Positions 25,694 to 35,054 of a stretch of 64,000 nt of DNA are shown piece by piece. Made by a program: the position numbers and the translations under genes. This DNA is from Crocinitomicaceae bacterium. GTDB lineage: Bacteria; Bacteroidota; Bacteroidia; Flavobacteriales_D; Crocinitomicaceae. The notes below the pieces were generated by a model. It was not told where the DNA came from and made no database searches. It saw nothing but the letters and a program-made list of their open reading frames with translations. The stretch lies in contig JAURMC010000008.1 in assembly GCA_030830895.1 (NCBI GenBank), forward strand, positions 124,001-188,000, written 5' to 3'. Every line of letters begins with the position of its first letter. Within the stretch, counting starts at the first letter, position 1.

Positions 25694-25707
25694 TAAAAAA
25701 ATAAAGC

Positions 25708-26523
25708 ATGCGGAATTGGGTTACTATAAAATCTTATCAAGATATAAAATTCCAGTTTTTTGAAGGGATTGCTAAAATCACTATCAACAGACCTCGTGTT
25801 TACAATGCATTTCGGCCAGAAACGAACATGGAAATGCTCGATGCCATGGAAATTTGCCGTGAGCGCAACGATATAAGTGTGGTAGTATTGACTGGAGAAG
25901 GAGACAAGGCCTTTTGTTCTGGAGGAGATCAAAATGTAAAAGGAATCGGCGGTTATATTTCAGAAAATGGGGTTCCGAGATTAAATGTACTAGATCTTCA
26001 CAAGGCAATTCGATCCTTGCCAAAGCCTGTTATTGCTATGGTAAATGGTTATGCCATTGGAGGAGGCCATGTGTTGCATGTGGTTTGTGATTTAACGATT
26101 GCCTCAGACAATGCAAAATTTGGGCAAACAGGACCAAAAGTTGGAAGCTTTGACGGTGGATTTGGATCGTCTTATTTAGCTAGGCATGTGGGACAGAAAA
26201 AAGCTCGAGAAATTTGGTTTTTATGCAATCAATACACCGCAGCCGAAGCTGAAAAGATGGGAATGGTTAACAAGGTTGTGCCACTCGCCGAATTAGAGAA
26301 CACAACGGTAGAATGGTGTAAAACTATTATGAAACGAAGTCCGTTGGCAATTCGCATGATTAAACGCGCGATGAATGCAGAATTAGATGGTCAACATGGG
26401 TTAATGGAGCTAGCTGGCGATGCTACCTTACTCTACTATTTAACGAATGAAGCGCAAGAAGGAAAGCATGCATTTCTGGAAAAACGTGACCCTGACTTTC
26501 AACAATTTCCTAAATTTCCATAA
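25708..26523 (+). CDS. menB: 1,4-dihydroxy-2-naphthoyl-CoA synthase
   Basis: 271 residues, crotonase fold. The oxyanion-hole region [10 protein letters not shown] and [20 protein letters not shown] match MenB, as do [21 protein letters not shown] and the C-terminal [14 protein letters not shown]. It closes the naphthoate ring in menaquinone synthesis, the respiratory quinone of Bacteroidota. Other men genes are not in the window. It leads an operon with pepD, ribBA, lolD and a TIGR02757 gene, spaced by 2 nt or overlapping. Confidence 0.95.
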   Translation: MRNWVTIKSYQDIKFQFFEGIAKITINRPRVYNAFRPETNMEMLDAMEICRERNDISVVVLTGEGDKAFCSGGDQNVKGIGGYISENGVPRLNVLDLHKAIRSLPKPVIAMVNGYAIGGGHVLHVVCDLTIASDNAKFGQTGPKVGSFDGGFGSSYLARHVGQKKAREIWFLCNQYTAAEAEKMGMVNKVVPLAELENTTVEWCKTIMKRSPLAIRMIKRAMNAELDGQHGLMELAGDATLLYYLTNEAQEGKHAFLEKRDPDFQQFPKFP

Positions 26524-26525
26524 CC

Positions 26526-27977
26526 ATGGCTATTCTTAACTTAGAACCTAGCGCACTTTGGTGTTCATTTGCTGACTTAAATGAAGTTCCTCGACCTTCA
26601 AAAAAGGAGGAGCGTGTTCGAAAATTTATGATTGATTTTGGAAAAGGTCATGGCCTAGAAACACTGGAAGACGCAATTGGAAATGTAATCATCAAAAAGC
26701 CCGCAACCGAAGGCATGGAAAATAGGACTACTGTAATCCTTCAGTCTCATTTAGATATGGTACATCAAAAGAATGAATCCACAGTGTTTGACTTCGAAAA
26801 TGAAGGAATTAACATGCGAATTGATGGGGATTGGGTATTGGCCGAAGGAACAACGCTTGGTGCTGATAATGGCATTGGCGTTGCAGCAATCATGGCAATA
26901 CTTCAATCAAAAGATATTGCCCACCCTTCACTAGAGGCACTATTCACCATAGATGAAGAAACGGGAATGACCGGTGCCAAAGAACTGAATGGGTCTTTAT
27001 TGAATGGTAAAATCTTATTGAATTTAGATACTGAAGATGACGATGAACTTTCTATTGGTTGTGCCGGGGGTATAGACACCAACACCACGTATACGTACCA
27101 AGAAACAAGCATTCATAAGGGGTGGGAAATTCTTAAAATCAAGCTCCGTGGATTACTTGGAGGGCATTCTGGAATGGATATTGATAAAGGGCGTGGAAAT
27201 GCGAATAAATGGATGGCAAGATTACTTTGGGAATTAAAACAAACCCATTCTTTTCAATTAATTTCATTTGATGGTGGAAGTTTACGAAATGCAATTCCAA
27301 GAGAAGCCACTTGCAGGATCGCTGTTGAAAACAGTGAGCTAGCCAGGAAAAAACTACTACAATCCATAGCAAATATTAAACAAGAATATTATAAAATTGA
27401 ACCAGAACATATTTTTGAAATTGAATCCGTTGTTAGTAGTGGTGATGCCATGTCAGATGAAGATTGCACGAAAATACTAAACACGCTTTGTTCTGTTCAC
27501 AATGGCGTATTTCGAATGAGTCCACAAATAAAAGAACTTGTTGAAGCCTCTTCAAGTTTAGCACGAGTAATCATACATGAAGGGACCTTCACAACGCAAT
27601 CCTTGCAACGAAGTTCGGTAGAGAGCACTAAAAACGAAGTGAGCATGGCCATTAAATCGGCCTTCGAAAACATGGGGGCTAATGTAGAACAAGGCGGTGA
27701 TTATCCCGGTTGGGAACCGAATCGAAATTCGAGCATTCTTAAAATTATGGAAGACCTTTATAAAAACCTGTTCAACGAAATCCCACAGGTAAAAGCTTGT
27801 CATGCCGGATTAGAATGTGGGATTCTAGGCAAACATCTTCCTGGAGTTGAAATGATATCTTTCGGACCAAACATTCGAGCGGCACACTCTCCTGATGAAA
27901 AAGTGCAAATATCTTCTGTACAAAAATTCTGGTCCTTTTTAATTGAAACCCTAAAACATATACCCCATAACGCATAA
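26526..27977 (+). CDS. pepD: aminoacyl-histidine dipeptidase (M20 family)
   Basis: 483 residues. Metal-site motifs are [12 protein letters not shown] (His and Asp), [18 protein letters not shown], and [13 protein letters not shown] with the catalytic Glu pair. An inserted dimerisation domain contains [17 protein letters not shown]. The late histidine is in [12 protein letters not shown]. The enzyme cleaves dipeptides such as Xaa-His in the cytosol. It begins 2 nt after menB and its stop overlaps the ribBA start by 1 nt. Confidence 0.92.
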   Translation: MAILNLEPSALWCSFADLNEVPRPSKKEERVRKFMIDFGKGHGLETLEDAIGNVIIKKPATEGMENRTTVILQSHLDMVHQKNESTVFDFENEGINMRIDGDWVLAEGTTLGADNGIGVAAIMAILQSKDIAHPSLEALFTIDEETGMTGAKELNGSLLNGKILLNLDTEDDDELSIGCAGGIDTNTTYTYQETSIHKGWEILKIKLRGLLGGHSGMDIDKGRGNANKWMARLLWELKQTHSFQLISFDGGSLRNAIPREATCRIAVENSELARKKLLQSIANIKQEYYKIEPEHIFEIESVVSSGDAMSDEDCTKILNTLCSVHNGVFRMSPQIKELVEASSSLARVIIHEGTFTTQSLQRSSVESTKNEVSMAIKSAFENMGANVEQGGDYPGWEPNRNSSILKIMEDLYKNLFNEIPQVKACHAGLECGILGKHLPGVEMISFGPNIRAAHSPDEKVQISSVQKFWSFLIETLKHIPHNA

Positions 27978-29197
27978 TGCCATATACACTAAATACCATT
28001 GAGGAGGCCATAGAAGAAATTCGTAATGGTAAAGTAATCATTGTTGTTGACGACGAAGATCGAGAAAATGAAGGTGACTTTTTAACAGCTGCTAGAAATG
28101 CATCTACAGAAGTCGTGAATTTCATGGCAACATATGGAAGAGGACTAATTTGTGCACCACTGAGTGAAGATCGCTGCGATGAATTAGGTTTAGAAATGAT
28201 GGTGCGTAATAATTCTGCGGCTTACGAAACCCCTTTCACTGTGAGTATTGACCTTATTGGAAATGGATGTACAACAGGAATATCAGCTAGTGATCGATCG
28301 AAAACTATTTTAGCATTAATAGATAAAAATACTCGCCCAGAGGAATTAGGAAAACCAGGTCACATCTTTCCGCTTCGGGCAAAAAAGGGCGGTGTACTCA
28401 GACGTGCTGGGCATACTGAAGCGGCAGTTGATCTTTCGAGAATGGCAGGGTTTGAGGAAGCAGGAGTAATCGTAGAGATTTTAAATGAGGATGGAACTAT
28501 GGCTAGACTACCTCAATTATTTGAAATTGCAAAGCGATTTAATTTGAAAATCGTTAGTATCGAGCAACTCATCAAATATCGCATTGCCAATGAAACACAC
28601 GTTGAGCGCATTGTAGATGTTAATCTTCCAACAAATTTTGGAAATTTTCAATTGCATGCCTTTAAAGATAAAAACACCGACCAAGACCATTTAGTTCTAG
28701 TAAAAGGAACTTGGAAAAAGAATGAACCAATATTAGTACGAGTTCATTCTTCATGTTTAACAGGTGATATTTTCGGTTCTTGTCGCTGCGACTGTGGTCC
28801 TCAATTACACAAAGCGATGGAAATGATTGAAGATGCCGGAAAAGGTGTGATTGTATACATGAACCAAGAAGGGCGAGGAATTGGTCTTGCCAATAAGTTA
28901 AAGGCATACAAACTACAAGAACAAGGATTGGATACTATTGAAGCGAATATTAAATTAGGATTTAAAGCTGATGAACGAGATTATGGGGTGGGAGCCCAAA
29001 TGCTAAGAGAGTTGGGAATTTCAAAAATGAGGTTGATGTCAAATAACCCAAAAAAACGAACCGGTTTAATTGGATATGGATTAGAAATTGTTGAAAATGT
29101 TCCACTAGAAATTCCTGGCAATATACATAATCAAGCATATTTAAAAACTAAACGTGATCAAATGGGGCATAACTTATATCTCGATAAAAATGCTTAA
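27977..29197 (+). CDS. ribBA: bifunctional DHBP synthase / GTP cyclohydrolase II
   Basis: 406 residues. The RibB half (to about 205) has [11 protein letters not shown] and [17 protein letters not shown]. The RibA half has the zinc-binding [20 protein letters not shown] and [12 protein letters not shown]. Together the two activities supply both precursors of riboflavin. No FMN riboswitch is evident; the gene sits inside an operon. It overlaps lolD by 8 nt. Confidence 0.95.
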   Translation: MPYTLNTIEEAIEEIRNGKVIIVVDDEDRENEGDFLTAARNASTEVVNFMATYGRGLICAPLSEDRCDELGLEMMVRNNSAAYETPFTVSIDLIGNGCTTGISASDRSKTILALIDKNTRPEELGKPGHIFPLRAKKGGVLRRAGHTEAAVDLSRMAGFEEAGVIVEILNEDGTMARLPQLFEIAKRFNLKIVSIEQLIKYRIANETHVERIVDVNLPTNFGNFQLHAFKDKNTDQDHLVLVKGTWKKNEPILVRVHSSCLTGDIFGSCRCDCGPQLHKAMEMIEDAGKGVIVYMNQEGRGIGLANKLKAYKLQEQGLDTIEANIKLGFKADERDYGVGAQMLRELGISKMRLMSNNPKKRTGLIGYGLEIVENVPLEIPGNIHNQAYLKTKRDQMGHNLYLDKNA

Positions 29198-29840
29198 GGC
29201 GGTTAATCTCACGAAAAATTACGGCAATTTAGAAATATTAAAAGGCATTTCGCTCGAAGTCAATGCCGGTGAAATTGTTTCAATTGTTGGTTCCTCTGGT
29301 GCAGGAAAAACAACCTTATTGCAAATATTAGGAACCCTTGATCGTCCTGATAATGGATACTTTTCCATCGATGGAGTTAATCCATTTAAATTATCCCAAC
29401 GAGAACTTGCTAATTTTAGAAATCAAAAAATTGGATTTGTATTTCAATTTCATCAACTGTTGCCAGAATTTGATTCTGTAGAAAACGTTATGATACCAGC
29501 AATGATTCGAGGATTATCCAAAAAGGATGCGCGTGAAAACGCTTTATTACTTTTAGAAAAAGTAGGCTTACAAGATCGCGCAAATCATAGGCCAAATGAA
29601 ATATCAGGTGGCGAACAACAACGAATTGCCGTTTGCAGAGCATTAGTAAATCAACCTAACATAGTATTTGCTGATGAACCTTCGGGAAATCTAGACTCTA
29701 AAAATGCCAATGAATTGCATGAGCTATTTTTCAAACTTCGTGAGGAATTAAATCAAAGTTTTGTTATTGTTACTCACAACCAGGAGTTTGCTCTACAAGC
29801 TGATCGAATGCTTAGAATACAGGATGGATTAATGATATGA
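29190..29840 (+). CDS. lolD: LolD-type ABC transporter ATPase
   Basis: 216 residues with Walker [11 protein letters not shown]-loop [10 protein letters not shown], signature [11 protein letters not shown] and Walker [13 protein letters not shown], all of the LolD/MacB type. It would drive release of lipoproteins from the inner membrane, or another MacB-like process. No LolC/LolE permease is adjacent, so its partner must be encoded elsewhere. ATG 29190 ([12 protein letters not shown]) is the proper domain start. Confidence 0.85.
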   Translation: MLKAVNLTKNYGNLEILKGISLEVNAGEIVSIVGSSGAGKTTLLQILGTLDRPDNGYFSIDGVNPFKLSQRELANFRNQKIGFVFQFHQLLPEFDSVENVMIPAMIRGLSKKDARENALLLLEKVGLQDRANHRPNEISGGEQQRIAVCRALVNQPNIVFADEPSGNLDSKNANELHELFFKLREELNQSFVIVTHNQEFALQADRMLRIQDGLMI

Positions 29841-30586
29841 AGCCTGATGAACTGAATGAATTCCTGCTAATTAAATCAGAGCAATTTGAAAAGATAGATT
29901 TTATAGCTGATGATCCAATATCTATTCCTCATCAATTTAGTCGGAAAGAGGACATCGAAATCATCGGACTTTTAGTTGCGACAATTGCATGGGGAAATCG
30001 AAAATCCATAATAAAAAGTGCTAATAAACTCGTTACAATTTTCGGTGAATCTCCCTATGATTATGTGATGAATTTTGAGCATCATCGTGGTATAAAATTT
30101 ATACATAGAACCTTTACGGAAGAAGATTTAGTGTTCTTCATTCTTGCGCTAAAAAACATTTATAAAAACGTTGGATTAGAAGCATCCTTCAATAAAACCT
30201 CAGCTCAAGGAATTGATGTGGCTATAAGTAACTTTCGGAACACTATGCTTCAAACCCCACACAGCCGAAGAAGTACAAAGCATCTTTCAAATCCAATGCT
30301 AAATAGTGCCTGTAAACGCCTCAACATGTTCTTGCGATGGATGGTCCGTTCAAATGCTAAAGGCGTTGATTTTGGGATTTGGAAAACACTTTCAGCAAAA
30401 GATTTACACGTTCCTTTAGATGTACATACAGGTAATATTGCTAGAAAGTTAGGTATATTAAACCGTACTCAAAACGACTGGAAAAGCAGTCAATTATTGC
30501 ATGAATATGCCAAACAACTTATTCCTGAGGATCCTGGGAAATTGGACTTTGCATTATTTGGCTTAGGGGCCATCGAACATTTCTAA
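29837..30586 (+). CDS. TIGR02757 (DUF2400) family protein
   Basis: 249 residues, mostly helical, with the family blocks FIADDPISIPHQFSRKEDIE, then LVATIAWGNRKSI, CKRLNMFLRWMVR and PLDVHTGNIARKLG. The LDVHTGNIARKLG region resembles the helix-hairpin-helix DNA-glycosylase fold, so a DNA-related role is possible, but function is unknown. It overlaps lolD by 4 nt and the convergent gene by 4 nt. Confidence 0.88.
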   Translation: MKPDELNEFLLIKSEQFEKIDFIADDPISIPHQFSRKEDIEIIGLLVATIAWGNRKSIIKSANKLVTIFGESPYDYVMNFEHHRGIKFIHRTFTEEDLVFFILALKNIYKNVGLEASFNKTSAQGIDVAISNFRNTMLQTPHSRRSTKHLSNPMLNSACKRLNMFLRWMVRSNAKGVDFGIWKTLSAKDLHVPLDVHTGNIARKLGILNRTQNDWKSSQLLHEYAKQLIPEDPGKLDFALFGLGAIEHF

Positions 30587-31296
30587 AATATCAAATTTTC
30601 ATCAACAAGAATTTTCTCAACCTCTCGAGATACAGAATCCATTTTTGATGCTAAAACACGCCCCCCAACGAATTTCATTTTGTCTTCATCCCAATACACT
30701 AATTTTTCACATGCCACAAATTGATATTTATTCTTTTTCCATGAATATCGCACATGATATTTCTCATTAAATTGATCTAATCTAAAACGTATGATAATAT
30801 CGCTATAAGGTGAATTCAACACCTCTCTAGTCTCAATTAAATTGCCTTTAAATTTATTGACCGCAACAAGTTTTCCTCCTTCTCGCTCAAAAATTAACAA
30901 CCTACGAATTGGAAACTTGGCATCAGGATCTTGGAACGCAATTCCATTGATTAATAGCATGAACCCATCACGTAAAGGTTTTTTCTTACTTAATTTAAAA
31001 AATTTAAAAAACTTAGGAGAACAAGCTCCAAATTCATCACCAATACGCGAAGTATCACAAATTCTTAATTCCGTTAATAGCTTTGCTTCAATATCACTAT
31101 TAAAAGAATTTAACGAAAAGTCAGTGAATATCTCTTGGTTGTTCAGTTTTTTAACCTTTGGTGTCTGGGGCTTGCATGATTTATAACACCAAATCCCCAA
31201 TAACGAAGCCAAGAAAATCGAGATAATAATCCCAAAAATCAAGGTTTTTTTTGACTTAATTCCACTCTTTTTAACGGCTTGCTTTTTTTGATCCAT
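30583..31296 (-). CDS. single-TM membrane protein of unknown function
   Basis: 237 residues. A lysine-rich N-terminus is followed by one TM helix (about residues 19-37), then a periplasmic part with a short proline/lysine linker and a predicted beta-rich domain (RRLLIFEREGGKLVAVNKF, DIIIRFRLDQF, YHVRYSWKKNKYQFVACEKLVYW). I do not recognise it. It starts 1 nt below the HMG-CoA lyase-like stop and is the last gene of that operon. Confidence 0.55.
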   Translation of the reverse strand: MDQKKQAVKKSGIKSKKTLIFGIIISIFLASLLGIWCYKSCKPQTPKVKKLNNQEIFTDFSLNSFNSDIEAKLLTELRICDTSRIGDEFGACSPKFFKFFKLSKKKPLRDGFMLLINGIAFQDPDAKFPIRRLLIFEREGGKLVAVNKFKGNLIETREVLNSPYSDIIIRFRLDQFNEKYHVRYSWKKNKYQFVACEKLVYWDEDKMKFVGGRVLASKMDSVSREVEKILVDENLIF

Positions 31297-32163
31297 TTAA
31301 TGATAATAATTAAAAATTGATGCGGCCTTATTCTTAGCGATTGATAGGGCCTCTATATTTATTCCTGTATTCAAGTTATGTTCAACGCAATAATCAATCA
31401 AAGTTTCAGTAGCTAAATTACCAGTTAATACATCTGCAGCCATAGGACAACCACCAATTCCCATCATCGCACTATCAAAATTCCGGCATCCAGAACCCAT
31501 GGCCGAATGAATTAGTTTGGTAGCATTCTTGGGTAAAGAATGTAAATGAACCCCAATATCAAGGCTTGGTAAATGTAAAGAAACTGCCTCAAATACTTCT
31601 TTTAATATCTCGGGAGTGGCAGCTCCAATGGTGTCGGAAAGGGCAACATTAGATATCCCAAGTTCTTCGTAGAGTTCTCTTGCATAATCTATAACTAATG
31701 CAACCGACCACGGATCTCCATAAGGATTGCCAAAACCCATTGAAAGATATAACATAAGTTCACGCCCCGCTGAATGAACCTCTGATACGATCCGCTTAAG
31801 TTTAATTTTAGATTCTTGAATGCTCGAATTTGTATTTCGTAATTGAAACTGTTCAGAGATAGAAAATGGAAATCCTAACCATGCAATCCGATCAAATCTA
31901 AGGCACTGTTCCATTCCTTTTTCGTTAGCAATAATTGCTAACAATTGAGTCTTCGAGTCTACCAATTGCCCTACTACTTCTGAAGTATCTATAAGTTGAG
32001 GAATCGCTTTTGGAGAAACAAAACTGCCGAAATCTAATCGATCAAACCCACAGCTAAGTAACGCATTTAAATAGTCAACCTTCAATTCAGTTGGAATAAA
32101 TTCTTGTATTCCCTGCATGGCATCGCGAGGGCATTCCGTAAGATAAATTCGATTATTGTTCAC
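31297..32163 (-). CDS. HMG-CoA lyase-like enzyme
   Basis: 288 residues, HMGL/DRE-TIM barrel. The start is TECPRDAMQGI where HMG-CoA lyases have PRDGLQ. SFVSPKAIPQLIDTSEV and the late GIGGCPMAADVLTGNLATE (catalytic Cys loop plus substrate cap) match HMG-CoA lyase well. It should split HMG-CoA into acetoacetate and acetyl-CoA in leucine breakdown. The Gly-Leu to Ala-Met change in the first motif is unusual. It overlaps pyrD by 11 nt. Confidence 0.85.
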   Translation of the reverse strand: MNNNRIYLTECPRDAMQGIQEFIPTELKVDYLNALLSCGFDRLDFGSFVSPKAIPQLIDTSEVVGQLVDSKTQLLAIIANEKGMEQCLRFDRIAWLGFPFSISEQFQLRNTNSSIQESKIKLKRIVSEVHSAGRELMLYLSMGFGNPYGDPWSVALVIDYARELYEELGISNVALSDTIGAATPEILKEVFEAVSLHLPSLDIGVHLHSLPKNATKLIHSAMGSGCRNFDSAMMGIGGCPMAADVLTGNLATETLIDYCVEHNLNTGINIEALSIAKNKAASIFNYYH

Positions 32164-33187
32164 GTTTTACCAATGCTTGTTTAATGGCTGCAATTAATGA
32201 TGGACCTTCATAAATGAACCCGGTATATAGTTGAATCAACGAGGCTCCTGCATCTAATTTCTCCAATGCATCCTCTATTGTATGAATTCCTCCTACTCCA
32301 ATAATGGGAAGCGCATCTCCAAGACGATCATGCAAGTATCGAATTACTGCCGTAGACCTTGAATTTAGAGGCTTCCCAGAAAGACCTCCCGCTCCTAAAC
32401 GCTGAATAACTTCCGGTGAAGCACTGAGATTATTTCTGCTAATTGTAGTATTAGTCGCAATTATACCGTCTAGGGGTAAGGTCAAGGAAATTTCTATAAT
32501 ATCATCTAATTGTTCATTTGATAAATCAGGAGCGATTTTAAGTAAGATGGGTTTAGGAGAGCCGAGTTCCACGTTGCGCTTTTTTAGTGCGCTTAAAAGG
32601 TTAAGCAATGGGCCTTTATCCTGAAGGTCTCTCAAATTCTCAGTATTTGGCGAAGAAACATTTACGGCGAAATAATCTACATGATCATATAGTTCATTGA
32701 AAACTTTCAAATAGTCTTCATTCGCTTTTTCATTTGGCGTCCATTTGTTCTTGCCAATATTTCCCCCAATTATTAAATTCGATGATTTGTTCCTTATCGA
32801 TAATCTAGATGCCACGTTCATTACACCATCGTTATTAAACCCCATTCGATTGACAATGGCTTGATCATATTTTAAACGGAACAATCTAGGTTTGGGATTA
32901 CCGACTTGTGGTTGTGGCGTCACTGTTCCAATTTCAACAAATCCAAAACCTAATTTCCCCATGTTTTCAAAGCACTGTGCGTCTTTATCAAAACCAGCAG
33001 CTAAACCGATAGGATTTGAAAAATCTAAGCCCAAAATCCTCTTTCTTAATATCGGATGATCAGGTTTAGCATTGATAAGAATATTTAAGAACGGAATCTT
33101 CTGAACAACTTTAATTAGTGTTACCGAAAAATAATGTGCTCGTTCTGGGTTAAGTAGAAATAAAATAGACCGGACAAAACGGTACAT
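32153..33187 (-). CDS. pyrD: dihydroorotate dehydrogenase (quinone), class 2
   Basis: 344 residues. The N-terminal amphipathic stretch (MYRFVRSILFLLNPERAHYF) is the membrane-associated quinone tunnel of class 2 enzymes. NVSSPNTENLRDLQ carries the class 2 catalytic Ser, and GVGGIHTIEDALEKLDAGAS is the FMN phosphate site. It oxidises dihydroorotate to orotate using menaquinone. It starts 5 nt after the barrel gene and overlaps the lyase gene. Confidence 0.95.
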   Translation of the reverse strand: MYRFVRSILFLLNPERAHYFSVTLIKVVQKIPFLNILINAKPDHPILRKRILGLDFSNPIGLAAGFDKDAQCFENMGKLGFGFVEIGTVTPQPQVGNPKPRLFRLKYDQAIVNRMGFNNDGVMNVASRLSIRNKSSNLIIGGNIGKNKWTPNEKANEDYLKVFNELYDHVDYFAVNVSSPNTENLRDLQDKGPLLNLLSALKKRNVELGSPKPILLKIAPDLSNEQLDDIIEISLTLPLDGIIATNTTISRNNLSASPEVIQRLGAGGLSGKPLNSRSTAVIRYLHDRLGDALPIIGVGGIHTIEDALEKLDAGASLIQLYTGFIYEGPSLIAAIKQALVKREQ

Positions 33188-33192
33188 TAGTT

Positions 33193-34170
33193 TTATTGAA
33201 TTTTCTTACCCGTTGGCTTAACGCCCGTAGTTTTAATACGTTGACGCCCGTAATCTTTAAAGGTTAAATTCTTGGCTAAAACAATGTTTAATCGATAATA
33301 AGAATCTCTTTGTTTGTTATCCCCACGTTGGTATCCGGCTCCAAACCAATTAAACCCGCCAATACTTCCGTTAGGCACTCCTACCGTTATTGAAGGGTCA
33401 GACGGATTAGATAAGTAAGCCCCAGCAGGATCAGAGAAACTATTTGGATCAGCGTATACTGTGGAAACATCATCCACGTAATCCGAAAAAACCACGTTGT
33501 ATGTCGCTTCCAAACCTATTCTCCACTGAGCGCCCATACCTAATCTAAAACCAAAACCCGCAGGTACCGTGAAAGCGATTGGAGAATATGGTTTTGACTG
33601 ACCTTCCGTTTTCAATGGTCGCAAAGCAACCCAACTGTCTTGATACTTTGCTTGCGGAATGAAAAAGGAGGTCCCAACACCACCGAAAACGTAATATTGT
33701 TGATTTCTTCGTTTTCCACCGCGTGCACCTGGAAGATTGTAGGCAGGAGAGAATTTTTCAACTGAAAATAAAATAAATTCAAAACGTTGTTGAAATTCAA
33801 CCATGTGTGTACGGAAATGCAAATTTCTGTGAAACCGAACCGACTCTTCCGAGTATTTATCATCCCCACGGAGCATTAGATAACTTAAGGTACTTGTTGT
33901 TGCAAACTTTGGATGAAAGCGAAAGCGATATCCAATACCTGCGTTTCCACCTAGTGCTTGCCAATCCCAATCCTTTAATGAGTAATCGTAGTTTGATGTG
34001 TTAGCACCACCTAAATCACCCAAAAATTGCGTAGGCCCAAAACTAATTAAAAGCTCTTTTTTGTTGAGAGACCAGTTTTTTTGAGTATTAAAATTTATAC
34101 GTTGTGCTGAAACAACAAAACAAGAACACATTAAAATAATGACAATGAATTTCATAAGACATCTATTCAT
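33193..34170 (-). CDS. outer-membrane beta-barrel protein of unknown function
   Basis: 325 residues. A signal peptide ends near VSAQR. The mature part opens with NKKELLISFGPTQFLGDLGG, a pattern I recall from a group of Flavobacteriia barrels (DUF6089-like), followed by strands such as GIGYRFRFHPKFATTSTLSY and RIGLEATYNVVFSDY. A Gly/Arg-rich loop (GARGGKRRNQQ) is surface-like. ATG 34170 is favoured because a TATTTTAG box ends 4 nt upstream (34175-34182); ATG 34155 is the alternative. It heads the operon with pyrD. Confidence 0.65.
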   Translation of the reverse strand: MNRCLMKFIVIILMCSCFVVSAQRINFNTQKNWSLNKKELLISFGPTQFLGDLGGANTSNYDYSLKDWDWQALGGNAGIGYRFRFHPKFATTSTLSYLMLRGDDKYSEESVRFHRNLHFRTHMVEFQQRFEFILFSVEKFSPAYNLPGARGGKRRNQQYYVFGGVGTSFFIPQAKYQDSWVALRPLKTEGQSKPYSPIAFTVPAGFGFRLGMGAQWRIGLEATYNVVFSDYVDDVSTVYADPNSFSDPAGAYLSNPSDPSITVGVPNGSIGGFNWFGAGYQRGDNKQRDSYYRLNIVLAKNLTFKDYGRQRIKTTGVKPTGKKIQ

Positions 34171-34199
34171 GTCGCTAAAATACGAAAAGTAAGTGTTTT

Positions 34200-34379
34200 C
34201 TATACAAAAAAGTTTAAAAGAATTACAAATAATACCGAAAAAACGCCAATAGCCCCATAAAACCAGGGGCTATTAATTGTTTTTTTCTTCGGTAGGCCAA
34301 CAAGAATTTGGTTGAAATTTCTGCGAGAAGCAATGGTTTCACTCGATGGCAACTGTCTGTCAATTAGAAGTTTAATCAT
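34200..34379 (-). CDS. 59-residue single-TM protein coupled to the ECF sigma factor
   Basis: ATG 34379 is 4 nt after the sigma-factor stop on the same strand. The product has a polar N-terminal half (MIKLLIDRQLPSSETIASRR..., including KKK) and one C-terminal hydrophobic helix (about residues 40-59), so it is tail-anchored with the N-terminus probably in the cytosol. Its position after an ECF sigma gene suggests it could restrain the sigma factor at the membrane, but it is much smaller than known anti-sigma factors. No family recognised. Confidence 0.6.
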   Translation of the reverse strand: MIKLLIDRQLPSSETIASRRNFNQILVGLPKKKTINSPWFYGAIGVFSVLFVILLNFFV

Positions 34380-34383
34380 ACCG

Positions 34384-34968
34384 TTATTTTTTTATGTTAT
34401 TATTTTTTGAATAAAGTTCTTTGAGTTTGATCAAGGCTCTAAAGGTTTTAACTTTTGCATTATTTTCAGTTAAATCCAAAATATCCCCTATTTCTCGAAA
34501 AGATCGTTTTTCGAAAAACCGCATTTCAATAAGTTGCAAATGACTTTCTTTCAATAACGGCAAAACTTTAAGAAGAACTTCCCGTTTATGTTCAGATTCA
34601 TCAATTTGAAATTCTTCCATCACCTTACCGATTTGCATTGAATCAATGCTTACTGTTCGTCGTGCTTTTTTATCTCGAAACGATTGATATAATTCGCTCT
34701 TTGCAATGCGAAATAACCATGAAGAAAATGGAATTCCTCTATACTCATATTTAGGTAAATTAGTAATGGCCTTTATGAATACACATGAAGTAATATCATA
34801 AGCCGATTCTTCTTCGTCAACTCGCTTAAATACGTATCTAAAAATTGCCTCATGATATTTTCTATACAAGGGGGCAAAATGCTCTGGGTTGCGCTTTGCT
34901 CGTTCAATAATTACTAGTTCATCTTCTGGTTTTCCAAAGCGATCGAAATAAAGGAGAGGGGCTGACAT
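34384..34968 (-). CDS. ECF-type RNA polymerase sigma factor
   Basis: 194 residues. Region 2 spans about residues 25-100 (FAPLYRKYHEAIFRYVFKR, then PFSSWLFRIAKSELYQSFRDKK); region 4 is C-terminal (LLKESHLQLIEMRFFEKRSF, REIGDILDLTENNAKVKTFR). The target regulon is unknown. It is followed after 4 nt by the 59-residue membrane protein. The three-gene envelope operon that ends 86 bp upstream on the same strand is a candidate partner set. Confidence 0.88.
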   Translation of the reverse strand: MSAPLLYFDRFGKPEDELVIIERAKRNPEHFAPLYRKYHEAIFRYVFKRVDEEESAYDITSCVFIKAITNLPKYEYRGIPFSSWLFRIAKSELYQSFRDKKARRTVSIDSMQIGKVMEEFQIDESEHKREVLLKVLPLLKESHLQLIEMRFFEKRSFREIGDILDLTENNAKVKTFRALIKLKELYSKNNNIKK

Positions 34969-35054
34969 AATTACTTAGATTTAGAGTTAAACAATGCAGG
35001 CTTGCAGTCCTGATATTTTGAATAACGCATATCTTCTAAAAACGTAACAAAAAA

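Larger units (their letters stand above)
25195..25707. other. 513-bp gap without a convincing intact gene
   Basis: AT-rich. A plus-strand frame of 100 codons (25221-25523) has no start context and no recognisable motif. The opposite strand carries a possible decayed reading frame, listed separately. The menB promoter box lies at the right-hand end. No tRNA-like or strong hairpin structure was seen. Confidence 0.6.

Noticed and set aside
27900-28000. FMN riboswitch before ribBA
   Set aside because: The region is the end of the pepD coding sequence, and ribBA starts within its stop; no room for the conserved RFN structure.
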